This document shows positions 50,587-60,173 of a stretch of DNA of 64,000 bases, in pieces (position 1 is the stretch's first letter; every line of letters starts with the position of its first letter). Position numbers and translations under genes: made by a program. Origin of the DNA: Jatrophihabitans_A lederbergiae (GTDB lineage Bacteria > Actinomycetota > Actinomycetes > Mycobacteriales > Jatrophihabitantaceae); NCBI RefSeq assembly GCF_031845305.1, contig NZ_JAVREH010000001.1, positions 251,655-315,654 of the forward strand, given 5' to 3'. Below the pieces are notes generated by a model. The model ran no database searches. It was given only the letters and a program-made list of their open reading frames with translations, and was not told the origin of the DNA.

Positions 50587-53058
50587 ATGCGCGCGCCGGT
50601 TTCCTGGATCGCCGAGCACGTCGACCTGCCCGCCGGGCTCACCGCCCGCGAGCTGGGCGACGCCCTCGTCCGGGTCGGTCTCGAGGTGGAGCGCGTCGAC
50701 TCGGCCGCCGACGGCATCAGCGGCCCGCTGGTCGTCGGGCGGGTGCTGTCGTTCACCGACGAGCCGCAGAAGAACGGCAAGGTCATCCGCTGGTGCTCGG
50801 TGGACGTCGGTGAGGACGAGCCGCGCGGCATCGTCTGCGGTGCCCACAACTTCGCCGTCGACGATCTGATCATCGCGGTACTTCCCGGCGCGGTGCTGCC
50901 GGGACCGTTCCCGATCAGCGCCCGCAAGACCTACGGCCACCTCTCCGACGGCATGATCTGCTCGTCCCGGGAGCTGGGCATCGGCGAGGACCACGACGGC
51001 ATCCTGGTGCTGGAACCGGGAACTGCCAAGCCCGGCGATGACGCCCTGGACGTGCTGGGCCTGCGCGATGCGGTTCTCGATATCGCGGTGACTCCCGACC
51101 GCGGCTATTGCCTGTCCGTACGTGGCCTGGCTCGTGAGGCCGGCGCGGCGCTGGCGGTGCCGTTCCACGACCTCGCGGTCACGCTGCCGGCCGATTCCAC
51201 CGGCGGCTATCCGGTCACGGTGGCCGACCCGGCGGCCTGCGACCAGTTCTCGGTGCGGGCTGTGACCGGCCTGGACCCGTCCTGTCCCACTCCCGATTTC
51301 ATCACGCACCGGCTGCGCGCCGCCGGCATGCGCTCGATCTCGCTGACCGTGGACGTCACCAACTACGTGATGCTCGAGACCGGCCAGCCGCTGCACGCCT
51401 ACGACCGCGCGTCGCTGCGCGGGCCGCTCGGTGTCCGCCGCGCGCAGCCGGGCGAGAAGCTGACCACCCTGGACGGCACTGCCCGGCTGCTCGACGCCGA
51501 TGACCTGGTGATCACCGACGACCGGGGTCCGATCGGCCTGGCAGGCGTGATGGGCGGTGCCGAGACCGAGATCTCGGCACTCACGGAGCAGATCCTGCTG
51601 GAGGCCGCGCACTTCGACCCGGCGGTGATCAGCCGGGCCGTCCGCCGGCACCGGCTGCCGTCCGAGGCCGCGAAGCGCTTCGAACGGGGCGTCGACCCCG
51701 CAATGGCAGCGGTCGCCCTGCAGCGCTGCGTGGACCTGCTCACCGAGTACGGCGGCGCCACGGCGCAGGCCGCAGGCACCGTCGTCGGCAGCGGTCCGGA
51801 GCCGGTGCTCATCGCGCTGCCTGCCACCCGTTCGGCCGAGCTGGCCGGCCTGCCGATTCCCGCCGAGGCCGTGCATGCCCGCCTGGAGCAGGTGGGCTGT
51901 GCGGTGCACGACTCCGGCTCGGGACTGTTCAGCGTCACGCCGCCGAGCTGGCGCCCCGACCTGACGGACCCGGCCGACCTGGTCGAAGAGGTCGTCCGGC
52001 TGGAGGGCTACGACAAGATCCCGTCCGAGCTGCCGCACCCACCGGCCGGTCGCGGCTGGACGGCCGAGCAGCGGTTGCGCCGCGCGGTGTCCCGGGCACT
52101 GGCGGCCGCGGGCTACACCGAGGTGATCAACTACCCGTTCGTCTCGCCCGCGATCCATGACATCTTCGGCCTGCCGAAGGACGACCCGCGTCGCCGGGCG
52201 GTGCGGCTGGCCAACCCGATCTCCGACGCCGAGCCGGAGATGCGGACGTCCCTGCTTCCCGGTCTGCTCGGCAACCTGAGCCGCAACGTCGGCCGTGGCA
52301 GCCGCGATCTGGCGATCTTCGAGATGGGCCTGGTGTACCTGCCGGCCCCGTCCGCCGAGCGCGCGCCCCGCCCCGGCGTGGAGCACCGGCCGAGCGAGCA
52401 CGAACTTGCCGCGATCGCCAGCACGGTTCCCGTCCAGCCCCGGCATGTCGCCACCGTCCTGGCCGGTGACCTCGCCCGCGCCGGTTGGTGGGGTGGCGCC
52501 GAGCAGGCCGGCTGGGCGGATGCCATCGAGTCCGCCAGGGTGGTCGCGCGGGCGGCGCGCGCCGAACTCGAGGTGCGCAAGGCCGAGATCGCGCCGTGGC
52601 ATCCGGGCCGCTGCGCCGAGCTGTTGCTGGCCGGCATGGTGATCGGCACCGCTGGTGAGCTGCACCCGCGGGTGGTCGCCGCCCTCGGGCTGCCGCCGCG
52701 GACGTGTGCCATGGAGCTGGACCTGGACGCGGTCGCGCCGCCGGCACCCGCGCAGGCTCCGACGCTGTCGTCCTTCCCGCCGGTGCTGCTGGACCTGGCC
52801 CTGGTGGTGCCGGCTGAGGTTCCTGCCGCCGACGTCCTGGCAGCGGTGCGCGAAGGCTCGGGGGAGCTGCTGGAGTCGGTGCGGCTGTTCGACGTCTACG
52901 CCGACGCGGACCGGCTGGGGGAAGGCCTCAAGTCGCTGGCGTTCGCGCTGCGGTTCCGGGCGCCTGACCGCACGCTCACCGTGGACGAGGCCACTGCCGC
53001 CCGGGACCGCGCGGTGGCAACGGCCCGGTCCCGGGTGGGGGCGCAACTCCGCGCCTGA
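50587..53058 (+). CDS. pheT: phenylalanyl-tRNA synthetase beta subunit
   Basis: 823 residues with the standard domain order: N-terminal domain and tRNA-binding fold (about 40-160, VVGRVLSF ... HLSDGMICSSRELGIGEDH), B3/B4 editing domain (SLTVDVTNYVMLETGQPLHAYD, GGAETEIS), B5 (PPSWRPDLTDPADLVEEVVRL), the catalytic-like core (RTSLLPGLLGNLSRN) and the C-terminal FDX-ACB anticodon-binding domain (SFPPVLLDLALVV ... SLAFALRFRAPDRTLT). It follows pheS by one base. The arginine operon begins 42 bases after its stop. Confidence 0.96.
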   Translation: MRAPVSWIAEHVDLPAGLTARELGDALVRVGLEVERVDSAADGISGPLVVGRVLSFTDEPQKNGKVIRWCSVDVGEDEPRGIVCGAHNFAVDDLIIAVLPGAVLPGPFPISARKTYGHLSDGMICSSRELGIGEDHDGILVLEPGTAKPGDDALDVLGLRDAVLDIAVTPDRGYCLSVRGLAREAGAALAVPFHDLAVTLPADSTGGYPVTVADPAACDQFSVRAVTGLDPSCPTPDFITHRLRAAGMRSISLTVDVTNYVMLETGQPLHAYDRASLRGPLGVRRAQPGEKLTTLDGTARLLDADDLVITDDRGPIGLAGVMGGAETEISALTEQILLEAAHFDPAVISRAVRRHRLPSEAAKRFERGVDPAMAAVALQRCVDLLTEYGGATAQAAGTVVGSGPEPVLIALPATRSAELAGLPIPAEAVHARLEQVGCAVHDSGSGLFSVTPPSWRPDLTDPADLVEEVVRLEGYDKIPSELPHPPAGRGWTAEQRLRRAVSRALAAAGYTEVINYPFVSPAIHDIFGLPKDDPRRRAVRLANPISDAEPEMRTSLLPGLLGNLSRNVGRGSRDLAIFEMGLVYLPAPSAERAPRPGVEHRPSEHELAAIASTVPVQPRHVATVLAGDLARAGWWGGAEQAGWADAIESARVVARAARAELEVRKAEIAPWHPGRCAELLLAGMVIGTAGELHPRVVAALGLPPRTCAMELDLDAVAPPAPAQAPTLSSFPPVLLDLALVVPAEVPAADVLAAVREGSGELLESVRLFDVYADADRLGEGLKSLAFALRFRAPDRTLTVDEATAARDRAVATARSRVGAQLRA

Positions 53059-53082
53059 CCCCGTGTGTATTTAATTGCGCGA

Positions 53083-53100
53083 TGCTGCATAATGTTGCAC
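53083..53100. promoter_or_regulatory. ARG-box-like operator overlapping the argC promoter
   Basis: TGCTGCATAATGTTGCAC contains the imperfect dyad TGCA-TAATGT-TGCA, resembling actinobacterial ARG boxes bound by ArgR. It overlaps CATAAT (53088-53093), a good -10 box ending seven bases before the argC ATG, so the transcript is probably leaderless and ArgR would block polymerase directly. The segment is conspicuously A/T-rich for this genome. argR is in the same operon. Confidence 0.7.
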
Positions 53101-54117
53101 ATGGGAGTTCGGGTCGCGGTAGCAGGAGCAAGCGGGTACGCCGGGGGAGAGCTGCTGCGGCTGCTCGCCGCCCATCCCGGGCTGGATGTCGTGGCGGCAA
53201 CCGCCCACGGGCAGGCCGGCGTGCCGCTCGGCCAGGTGCACCCGCAGCTCGTCAGCTACGGCGACCTGATCCTGGGCAACACCACCGTCGACGAGCTGGC
53301 CAAGGCCGAGTTGGTGTTTCTGGCCCTGCCACACGGAGCGTCGGCGGGACTCGCGGCGCAGCTGCCGTCCTCGGTCAAGATCGTGGATCTCGGAGCGGAC
53401 TTCCGGTTGCGGGACGCCGCCGCCTGGCAGCGCTACTACGGCGGTTCCCACGCTGGCAGCTGGACGTACGGCCTTCCCGAGCTGCCCGGCCAGCGCGCTG
53501 AGATCGCCGCTGCCGATCGGGTCGCCAACACCGGGTGCTACGCGGTGGCGGTCATCCTCGCCCTGGCACCGCTGATCGCCGCCGGCCTGATCGAGCCCAC
53601 CGACGTCGTGGTCGTCGCCTCGTCCGGCACGTCCGGAGCCGGCCGTTCGGCCAAGGCCAACCTGCTCGGCAGCGAGGTGATGTCGGACCTGTCCGCGTAC
53701 AAGGTCGGCGCGCACCAGCACGTTCCCGAGATCCTGCAGGCCACTGGTGCCGAGACGCTGTCGATGACACCGGTGCTCGCGCCCATGCCGCGTGGCATCC
53801 TCGCGGCCGTGACCGCCCGTCCCACCACCGCCGGCGTAACCGCCGAGGACGTGCTGGCGGTGTTGTCGCGGGCCTATGCCGACGAGCCGTTCGTGCACGT
53901 GCTGCTCGCCGGTCGTCAGCCCCACACGGCGGCCACCTTCGGGTCCAACTCCGCGCACCTGCAGGCCGCGGTGGACCTCAGCTCCGGCCGGGTGATCTTG
54001 ACCAGCGCCATCGACAACCTCGGCAAGGGCGCGGCCGGCCAGGCCGTCCAGAACGCCAATCTGATGCTGGGCATGGACGAGACCGCGGGCCTGTCGGCGA
54101 ACGGGGTGGCACCGTGA
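53101..54117 (+). CDS. argC: N-acetyl-gamma-glutamyl-phosphate reductase
   Basis: Third arginine step, NADPH reduction of acetylglutamyl phosphate. 338 residues from ATG 53101, VRVAVAGASGYAGGELLRLL at the N-terminus (NADP loop). Catalytic Cys146 is in VANTGCYAVA, where the usual motif is NPGCYPT; the two prolines are replaced. The histidine region AHQHVPEI is intact. The upstream in-frame GTG (53065) would put the operator inside the gene and is rejected. It heads argC-argJ-argB-argD-argF-argR, all overlapping by one to four bases. Confidence 0.95.
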   Translation: MGVRVAVAGASGYAGGELLRLLAAHPGLDVVAATAHGQAGVPLGQVHPQLVSYGDLILGNTTVDELAKAELVFLALPHGASAGLAAQLPSSVKIVDLGADFRLRDAAAWQRYYGGSHAGSWTYGLPELPGQRAEIAAADRVANTGCYAVAVILALAPLIAAGLIEPTDVVVVASSGTSGAGRSAKANLLGSEVMSDLSAYKVGAHQHVPEILQATGAETLSMTPVLAPMPRGILAAVTARPTTAGVTAEDVLAVLSRAYADEPFVHVLLAGRQPHTAATFGSNSAHLQAAVDLSSGRVILTSAIDNLGKGAAGQAVQNANLMLGMDETAGLSANGVAP

Positions 54118-55265
54118 GCGTCACCGCCGCGGCTGGTTTCCGGGCCGCCGGGGTCGCCGCCGGACTCAAGTCCGCGGGCCCGGACGTTGCACTCGTCGTC
54201 AACGACGGACCGCTGAGCTCGGCAGCCGCCGTCTTCACCACCAACCGGGTGAAGGCCGCGCCGGTGCTCTGGTCCCAGCAGGCGGTCGCCGACGGGGTGG
54301 CCCGGGCGGTGCTGCTGAACTCCGGCGGGGCCAATGCCTGCACCGGTCCCGACGGCTTCGCCGATGTCCACGCCAGCGTCGAGCACGCGGCGCAGCTGTT
54401 ATCGGTCGGCGCGGCGGACGTGCTGGTCTGCTCCACCGGCCTGATCGGTGAACGCCTACCGATGGACCGGTTGCTTCCCGGCCTCGACAGCGCGGTGGCA
54501 GCCCTGTCCGGCAAGGGCGGAGCAGACGCGGCCGACGCCATCCGGACCACGGACACCGTGGCAAAGACCGCCACCGTCACCCATCCCGACGGCTGGAGCG
54601 TGGGCGCAATGGCCAAGGGCGCGGGCATGCTCGCCCCCAGCCTGGCCACCATGCTGTGCGTTCTGACGACCGACGCGGTGGCCGAGGCGTCGAGCCTGGA
54701 CGCGGCCCTGCGGGCGGCCGTCCGTACGACGTTCGATCGGCTCGATGCGGACGGTTGCATGTCCACCAACGACACGGTCGCGCTGCTGTGCAGTGGTGCC
54801 TCCGGAATCGCCGCCCCCGACGAGGCGCTGGCCGAGGCGGTGCGCGCGGTATGCGCGGACCTCGCGGCCCAGCTGCTCGCCGACGCCGAGGGGGCGACGA
54901 AAGAGGTCGAGATCGTGGTGTCCAGCGCGGCGTCCGAGGACGACGCCGTCGAGGTCGGACGCTCGATCGCCCGCAACAACCTGCTCAAGTGCGCCCTCTT
55001 CGGCAACGATCCGAACTGGGGCCGGGTGCTCGCGGCGATCGGCACCACCACCGCGGCGTTCGAGCCGGACGAGCTGGACGTCGCCATCAACCGGGTGCAG
55101 GTCTGCCGCGGCGGGGCCGCCGGGGACAGCCGCGATGGTGTCGACCTGTCCGGGCGGCGGGTGCTGATCGAGGTCGAACTGCATGCGGGTGAGGCAACCG
55201 CAACGGTGCACACCAACGACCTTTCCCACGACTACGTCGAAGAGAACTCGGCGTACTCGTCATGA
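54114..55265 (+). CDS. argJ: glutamate N-acetyltransferase / ornithine acetyltransferase
   Basis: Recycles the acetyl group from acetylornithine to glutamate, so the cyclic arginine pathway is used; this explains the absence of argE. 383 residues. The self-cleavage site is Ala178-Thr179 in APSLATMLCVLTTDA, with KGAGML just before it. STGLIGERLPMD and FGNDPNWGR are the other conserved stretches. Thr179 becomes the nucleophile of the beta chain. GTG 54114 overlaps argC by GTGA. Confidence 0.95.
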   Translation: MSVTAAAGFRAAGVAAGLKSAGPDVALVVNDGPLSSAAAVFTTNRVKAAPVLWSQQAVADGVARAVLLNSGGANACTGPDGFADVHASVEHAAQLLSVGAADVLVCSTGLIGERLPMDRLLPGLDSAVAALSGKGGADAADAIRTTDTVAKTATVTHPDGWSVGAMAKGAGMLAPSLATMLCVLTTDAVAEASSLDAALRAAVRTTFDRLDADGCMSTNDTVALLCSGASGIAAPDEALAEAVRAVCADLAAQLLADAEGATKEVEIVVSSAASEDDAVEVGRSIARNNLLKCALFGNDPNWGRVLAAIGTTTAAFEPDELDVAINRVQVCRGGAAGDSRDGVDLSGRRVLIEVELHAGEATATVHTNDLSHDYVEENSAYSS

Positions 55266-56152
55266 CTGGGCTGCTGAGCGCCGAGGCGAAGGCCGCAACG
55301 CTGATCGACGCGCTGCCCTGGCTGCAGCGATTCCACGGCAAGGTCATCGTCGTCAAGTACGGCGGCAATGCCATGATCTCGCCCGAGCTGCAGCAGGCCT
55401 TCGCCGAGGACATCGTCTTCCTGCGCTACGCCGGGCTTCGGCCCGTGGTCGTGCACGGTGGCGGGCCGCAGATCACCGAGCATCTGGACCGCCTCGGCAT
55501 CGAGAGCGAGTTCCGGGGCGGCCTGCGGGTGACGACCCCGGAGGCCATGCGGGTGGTACGGATGGTGCTGGTGGGCCAGGTGAACGGCGACGTGGTGAAC
55601 CTGATCAACGACCACGGCACCTTCGCGGTGGGCCTGTCCGGCGAGGACGGCGGCATGCTGACCGCCGAGCGCAGACCGGCCCTGATCGATGGCAAGCCGG
55701 TGGACATCGGGCAGGTCGGCGACGTGGTGGATGTCGATCCGAGCGCCATCACCGCGCTGCTCGACGCCGGCCGGATTCCCGTCATCGCCACGGTCGCCCG
55801 GGGCCGGGACGGCCTGTCCTACAACGTCAACGCCGACACCGCCGCGTCCGCGGTGGCGGTCGCACTGGGTGCTGAGAAGCTGCTCGTGCTGACCGACGTC
55901 GCGGGGCTCTACGCCAACTGGCCCGACAGCACCGACGTGATCGAGGCCATCGGCACCGCGGAACTCGCGCGGCTGCTGCCGAGCCTGGCCGCTGGGATGG
56001 CGCCCAAGATGGAAGCATGCCTGCGCGCGGTGGTGGCCGGCGTGCCGGCGGCCACCGTGATCGACGGCCGCCAGCCGCACTCGTTGCTGCTGGAAATGTT
56101 CACGACCGAGGGGATTGGCACCATGGTGTATGCCGACGAGGTGCGGGCATGA
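55262..56152 (+). CDS. argB: acetylglutamate kinase
   Basis: Second arginine step and the usual point of arginine feedback. 296 residues, with the ATP-site KVIVVKYGGNAM, the substrate loop VVVHGGGPQI, NVNADTAASAVAVALGAEKL and the C-terminal AGMAPKMEACLRAV. The N-terminal helix ALPWLQRFHGK is the extension found in arginine-sensitive hexameric enzymes. ATG 55262 overlaps argJ by four bases. Confidence 0.96.
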   Translation: MTGLLSAEAKAATLIDALPWLQRFHGKVIVVKYGGNAMISPELQQAFAEDIVFLRYAGLRPVVVHGGGPQITEHLDRLGIESEFRGGLRVTTPEAMRVVRMVLVGQVNGDVVNLINDHGTFAVGLSGEDGGMLTAERRPALIDGKPVDIGQVGDVVDVDPSAITALLDAGRIPVIATVARGRDGLSYNVNADTAASAVAVALGAEKLLVLTDVAGLYANWPDSTDVIEAIGTAELARLLPSLAAGMAPKMEACLRAVVAGVPAATVIDGRQPHSLLLEMFTTEGIGTMVYADEVRA

Positions 56153-57414
56153 CGACGGACACGGCCAGCCGGACGGACGAGCTGCAGCGCCGCTGGGCCG
56201 GGGCGATGATGGACAACTACGGGACGCCCGCGCTTGCGCTCAGCGGCGGCAAGGGCGTCACGGTCACGGACGTCGACGGCCGCGAGTACCTCGACTTTTT
56301 CGCCGGCATCGCGGTGTCCGCGCTCGGGCACGCGCATCCGGCGATCGTGGAGGCCGTGACCCGCCAGGTCGGCCAGATCGCCCACACCTCGAACCTTGTT
56401 CTCCACGAACCCGGGGTCCGGCTGGCCGAACGGCTGCAGGCACTGCTCGGACGCCCCGACGCCCGGGTCTTCTTCGCCAACGACGGCACCGAGGCCAACG
56501 AGTGCGCGGTGAAACTGTCGCGGCTGCACGGCCGCGCCATGGACCCGTCCGGAAACCGGCTGCGGATCGTGTCGACCGAGAACAGCTTCCACGGCCGGAC
56601 GTTGGGCTCGCTGTCGGTCACCGGCAACGCCGCCAAGCGCGAGCCTTTCGAGCCGCTGCCGGGACCGGTCAGCTTCGTGCCGTTCGGCGATGTCCAGGCG
56701 CTGCGCGAGGCGGTCGATGGCACGGTCTCGGCGGTCTTTCTGGAGCCCACTCAGGGCGAGGGTGGCGTCGTCCCGGCGCCGGCCGGCTACCTGCGGGCGG
56801 CCCGCGAGCTCTGTGACGCCACCGGCGTGTTGCTGGTGATCGACGAGGTCCAGAGCGGTATCGGCCGTACCGGGCACTGGTTCGCGAGCCTGGCCGCAGG
56901 GGTTGTCCCGGACGTCCTCACCCTGGCCAAGGGCTTGGGTGGCGGCCTGCCGATCGGTGCCTGCATCGCGTTCGGCGACGCAGCCGGCCTGTTCGGCCCC
57001 GGCTCGCACGGCAGCACCTTCGGCGGCAACCCGGTGTCGTGTGCCTCGGCGCTGGCGGTTATCGACACCATCGAGTCTCAGGGGTTACTCGACAACGTCA
57101 CCACGACCGGTGCCGCGCTCGAGGGCGGCCTGCGCGCCATCGACAATCCGCTGGTGGCGACGGTTCGGGGCAGCGGCCTGTGGTGGGGCGTCCAGCTGAC
57201 CTCAGCCTGTGCGGCAGCGGTCGAGAGCGCGGCGCGCGACCGTGGGGTGCTGGTCAACGCCGTGAAGGCAGACGTGCTGCGGTTGGCCCCACCACTGATC
57301 GTGTCCGAGTCGCAGGTCGCCGAGGCGGTCCGGGTGCTGGCCGAGGCGCTGGACGCGGTATCGGCGGCTCAGTCCGAAGCTGATCAGTCGCAGGGGAACG
57401 GGTTGCCCGCATGA
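56149..57414 (+). CDS. argD: acetylornithine aminotransferase
   Basis: PLP enzyme of the fourth arginine step (also able to serve lysine synthesis in some bacteria). 421 residues, somewhat longer than usual because of a ~15-residue C-terminal tail rich in Ser/Gln/Asp. FANDGTEANE binds cofactor phosphate, LLVIDEVQSGIGRTG holds the Asp that contacts the PLP nitrogen, and TLAKGLGGGLPIGA contains the Schiff-base lysine. ATG 56149 overlaps argB by ATGA. Confidence 0.95.
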   Translation: MTTDTASRTDELQRRWAGAMMDNYGTPALALSGGKGVTVTDVDGREYLDFFAGIAVSALGHAHPAIVEAVTRQVGQIAHTSNLVLHEPGVRLAERLQALLGRPDARVFFANDGTEANECAVKLSRLHGRAMDPSGNRLRIVSTENSFHGRTLGSLSVTGNAAKREPFEPLPGPVSFVPFGDVQALREAVDGTVSAVFLEPTQGEGGVVPAPAGYLRAARELCDATGVLLVIDEVQSGIGRTGHWFASLAAGVVPDVLTLAKGLGGGLPIGACIAFGDAAGLFGPGSHGSTFGGNPVSCASALAVIDTIESQGLLDNVTTTGAALEGGLRAIDNPLVATVRGSGLWWGVQLTSACAAAVESAARDRGVLVNAVKADVLRLAPPLIVSESQVAEAVRVLAEALDAVSAAQSEADQSQGNGLPA

Positions 57415-58334
57415 CGCGGCACTTCCTGCGCGATGACGACCTGGCACCCGATGAGCTCCTCCAGGTGCTCGATCTCGCAGGCACGCTGAAGAAGGACCGG
57501 CTGGGTCACCGACCGCTCGAAGGCCCCCGTGCAGTCGCGGTGATCTTCGACAAGCCGTCCACCCGCACCAGAATTTCGTTCAGTGTGGGGATCGCCGAAC
57601 TCGGTGGGTACCCGCTGATCATCGACGCCCACACCAGTCAGCTGGACCGCGGCGAGCCCATCGCCGACACCGCCCGGGTGCTGGACCGCCAGGTCGCGGC
57701 GATCGTCTGGCGCACCGCCGGTCAGGACCGGATCGAGGCGATGGCCCGGGCCAGTTCCGTTCCGGTGGTGAATGCGCTCACCGACGAGTTCCACCCGTGC
57801 CAGGTGCTGGCGGACCTGCAGACGATCCGCGAGCACAAGGGCAGCCTGGCGGGGCTGCGGCTGAGCTACGTCGGCGACGCGGCCAACAACATGGCCAACT
57901 CCTACCTGCTCGCTGGCGCCGCGGCCGGGATGCAGGTCAGGATCGGCGGCCCGGCGGCGTTCCAACCCGACCCGGCCATCGTGTCCCGCGCCGGTGAGAT
58001 CGCGGCGGCCACCGGTGGCTCCGTGCAGGTCGGTACCGACCCCGACGCAGCGGTGGACGGTGCAGACGTGCTGATCACCGACACCTGGGTCTCGATGGGC
58101 CAGGAGGACGAGAAGGCCGACCGGCAGGCGCCGTTCCGGCCCTACGCCCTCACCTCGGACCTGCTGGCGCGGGCCGACGAAAAGGCCATCGTGCTGCATT
58201 GCCTGCCTGCCTACCGTGGCCACGAGATCTCGGCCGAGGTTCTGGACGGCCCGCAGAGCGTGGTGTGGGACGAGGCCGAGAACCGGTTGCACGCGCAGAA
58301 GGCGCTGCTCAGCTGGCTGCTGGAGCGCTCGTGA
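57411..58334 (+). CDS. argF: ornithine carbamoyltransferase
   Basis: Forms citrulline from ornithine and carbamoyl phosphate. 307 residues. STRTR at 50-54 binds carbamoyl phosphate, FHPCQVLADLQT the middle of the site, and HCLPAYRG is the ornithine-binding signature near the C-terminus. It is a classical carbamoyltransferase, quite unlike the FdrA-type proteins in the catabolic block. It overlaps argD by ATGA and argR by one to four bases. Confidence 0.96.
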   Translation: MTRHFLRDDDLAPDELLQVLDLAGTLKKDRLGHRPLEGPRAVAVIFDKPSTRTRISFSVGIAELGGYPLIIDAHTSQLDRGEPIADTARVLDRQVAAIVWRTAGQDRIEAMARASSVPVVNALTDEFHPCQVLADLQTIREHKGSLAGLRLSYVGDAANNMANSYLLAGAAAGMQVRIGGPAAFQPDPAIVSRAGEIAAATGGSVQVGTDPDAAVDGADVLITDTWVSMGQEDEKADRQAPFRPYALTSDLLARADEKAIVLHCLPAYRGHEISAEVLDGPQSVVWDEAENRLHAQKALLSWLLERS

Positions 58335-58888
58335 TGGCAGCCGCGGCAGGGGGCGGCCGGCAACCGGCGCCCGGGTCCGGAAACCGCCCGGTGACCGAGC
58401 TACCCAGCCGGGCGGTTCGCCATGCCAAGATCCTGAGCTTGCTCAGCGAGCACACCGTCCGGTCGCAATCAGAGCTCGCCGCACTGCTGGACGCGGCCGG
58501 CGTCCGGGTGACCCAGGCAACCCTCAGCCGGGACCTGGACGAGCTGGGCGCGGTGAAGCTGCGCACTCCGGACGGCGGCCAGCCGGTGTACGTGGTCCCT
58601 GAGGACGGCGCCCCGCTGGCGGCGCGGCAGTCCTCCGACGCCCCGCCGCAGCGGCTGGCGCGGCTGCTCGGTGAGCTGCTGATCTCGGCGGAGGCCAGCG
58701 CGAACCTGGTGGTGCTGCGAACCCCGCCCGGCGCGTCGAACTTCGTGGCCAGCGCCCTCGACCGGGCCGGGCTGCCGGACGTGTTGGGCACCATCGCCGG
58801 GGATGACACCATTCTGGTCATCAGCCGGGACGCGGGGGGCGGAGCGGAGCTGGCCCGCAGCCTGATCCAGCTGTCGGCCACGACCTGA
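58334..58888 (+). CDS. argR: arginine repressor
   Basis: 184 residues. The winged-helix DNA-binding domain (about 20-85: VRSQSELAALLDAAG, VTQATLSRDLDELGAVKL) follows a ~20-residue Gly/Pro/Ala-rich lead. The C-terminal arginine-binding and hexamer domain contains ANLVVLRTPPGASNFVASAL and GTIAGDDTILVI. ATG 58334 shares one base with the argF stop; GTG 58331 is the alternative. It probably binds the ARG-box-like site before argC. Confidence 0.95.
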   Translation: MAAAAGGGRQPAPGSGNRPVTELPSRAVRHAKILSLLSEHTVRSQSELAALLDAAGVRVTQATLSRDLDELGAVKLRTPDGGQPVYVVPEDGAPLAARQSSDAPPQRLARLLGELLISAEASANLVVLRTPPGASNFVASALDRAGLPDVLGTIAGDDTILVISRDAGGGAELARSLIQLSATT

Positions 58889-58970
58889 GATGGACCGGCG
58901 CGAGGGCCGGAGTGCTCCGAACGCACGCACGCAGTACCCGAGCAGGCAGAACCAACAGGGAGAGAGAGCA

Positions 58971-60173
58971 ATGACCAAGCGGGTAGTCCTGGCATATTCC
59001 GGTGGGCTGGACACCTCCGTCGCGATCGGCTGGATCGCGGCAGAGACGGGCGCCGAGGTGATCTGCGTGGCGGCGGACGTCGGCCAGGGCGGCGAGGACA
59101 TGAACGAGATCCGCCAGCGTGCGCTGGACTGCGGGGCCGTCGAGTCCGTCGTGCTGGATCTGAAGACCGAGTTCGCGCAAGACTTCTGCCTGCCTGCCCT
59201 GCGCGCGAATGCCCTGTACCTGGAGCGCTATCCGTTGGTCTCCGCGCTGTCCCGGCCCGTCATCGCCAAGCACCTCGCGCTGGCCGCCCAGAAGTTCGGT
59301 GCGGACACCGTCGCGCACGGCTGCACCGGCAAGGGAAACGACCAGGTTCGCTTCGAGGTGGGCATCGGTGCCATTGCGCCGGAACTCGACGTCATCGCGC
59401 CGGTTCGCGACAGCGGCATGACGCGGGACAAGGCCATCCAGTTCGCCGAGGACAAGGGACTGCCGATCGACCAGTCCAAGCGCTCGCCGTACTCAGTCGA
59501 CCAGAACTTTTGGGGTCGCGCGGTCGAGACCGGCTTCCTCGAGGACCCGTGGAACGCCCCCATCGAGGACCTGTACTCCTATACCTCGGACCCGGCCGTT
59601 GCCCGCGAGCCCGACGACGTGGTGATCAGCTTCGTCGACGGCGTGCCCACCGCCATCGACGGCAGGCCGGTGACGGTGCTCGAGGCGATCCTGGAGCTCA
59701 ACAAGCGGGCCGGCGCGCAGGGCGTCGGGCGCCTGGACATGGTCGAGGACCGACTCGTCGGCATCAAGAGCCGCGAGGTGTACGAGGCCCCGGGCGCCAT
59801 CGCGCTGATCACCGCTCACCAGGAACTGGAAGACCTCACCGTCGAGCGGGACGTGCGACGGTTCAAGTTCTCCGTCGAGCAGCGCTGGACCGAGCTGGTC
59901 TATGACGGCCTGTGGTTCTCACCGCTGCGCAGCGCCCTGGATGCCTTCGTCGACTCCTCCCAGCGGCACGTCACCGGCGACATCCGGCTGCGGCTGCACG
60001 GTGGCAAGGCGGTGGCCACCGGCCGCCGCGGTGAGGGCTCGCTGTACGACTTCGAGCTCGCCACCTACGACACCGGCGACACCTTCGACCAGACGCTGGC
60101 CAAGGGGTTCGTGCAGCTGTGGGGTCTGCCCAGCCGGATCGCCGCGCGGCGGGAGCAGAGGCTGGCCAAGTGA
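58971..60173 (+). CDS. argG: argininosuccinate synthase
   Basis: ATP-dependent joining of citrulline and aspartate. 400 residues. The PP-loop AYSGGLDTS is at 8-16, followed by HGCTGKGNDQVRFE and DQNFWGRAVE. The start is ATG 58971 after an AGGGAGAGAGAG purine-rich ribosome binding site; the open frame back to 58890 has no family match. The 82-base gap after argR is the only real gap in the arginine operon and could hold a second promoter, though none is clear. Confidence 0.96.
   Translation: MTKRVVLAYSGGLDTSVAIGWIAAETGAEVICVAADVGQGGEDMNEIRQRALDCGAVESVVLDLKTEFAQDFCLPALRANALYLERYPLVSALSRPVIAKHLALAAQKFGADTVAHGCTGKGNDQVRFEVGIGAIAPELDVIAPVRDSGMTRDKAIQFAEDKGLPIDQSKRSPYSVDQNFWGRAVETGFLEDPWNAPIEDLYSYTSDPAVAREPDDVVISFVDGVPTAIDGRPVTVLEAILELNKRAGAQGVGRLDMVEDRLVGIKSREVYEAPGAIALITAHQELEDLTVERDVRRFKFSVEQRWTELVYDGLWFSPLRSALDAFVDSSQRHVTGDIRLRLHGGKAVATGRRGEGSLYDFELATYDTGDTFDQTLAKGFVQLWGLPSRIAARREQRLAK

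Noticed and set aside
50557..53046. An 829-codon open frame on the minus strand opposite pheT, and similar long frames opposite coxL-like, hyuA, permease and rib genes
   Set aside because: They are shadows of strongly biased high-GC codons: rich in Arg, Gly, His and Gln, without any family motif, and each lies exactly opposite a convincing gene.
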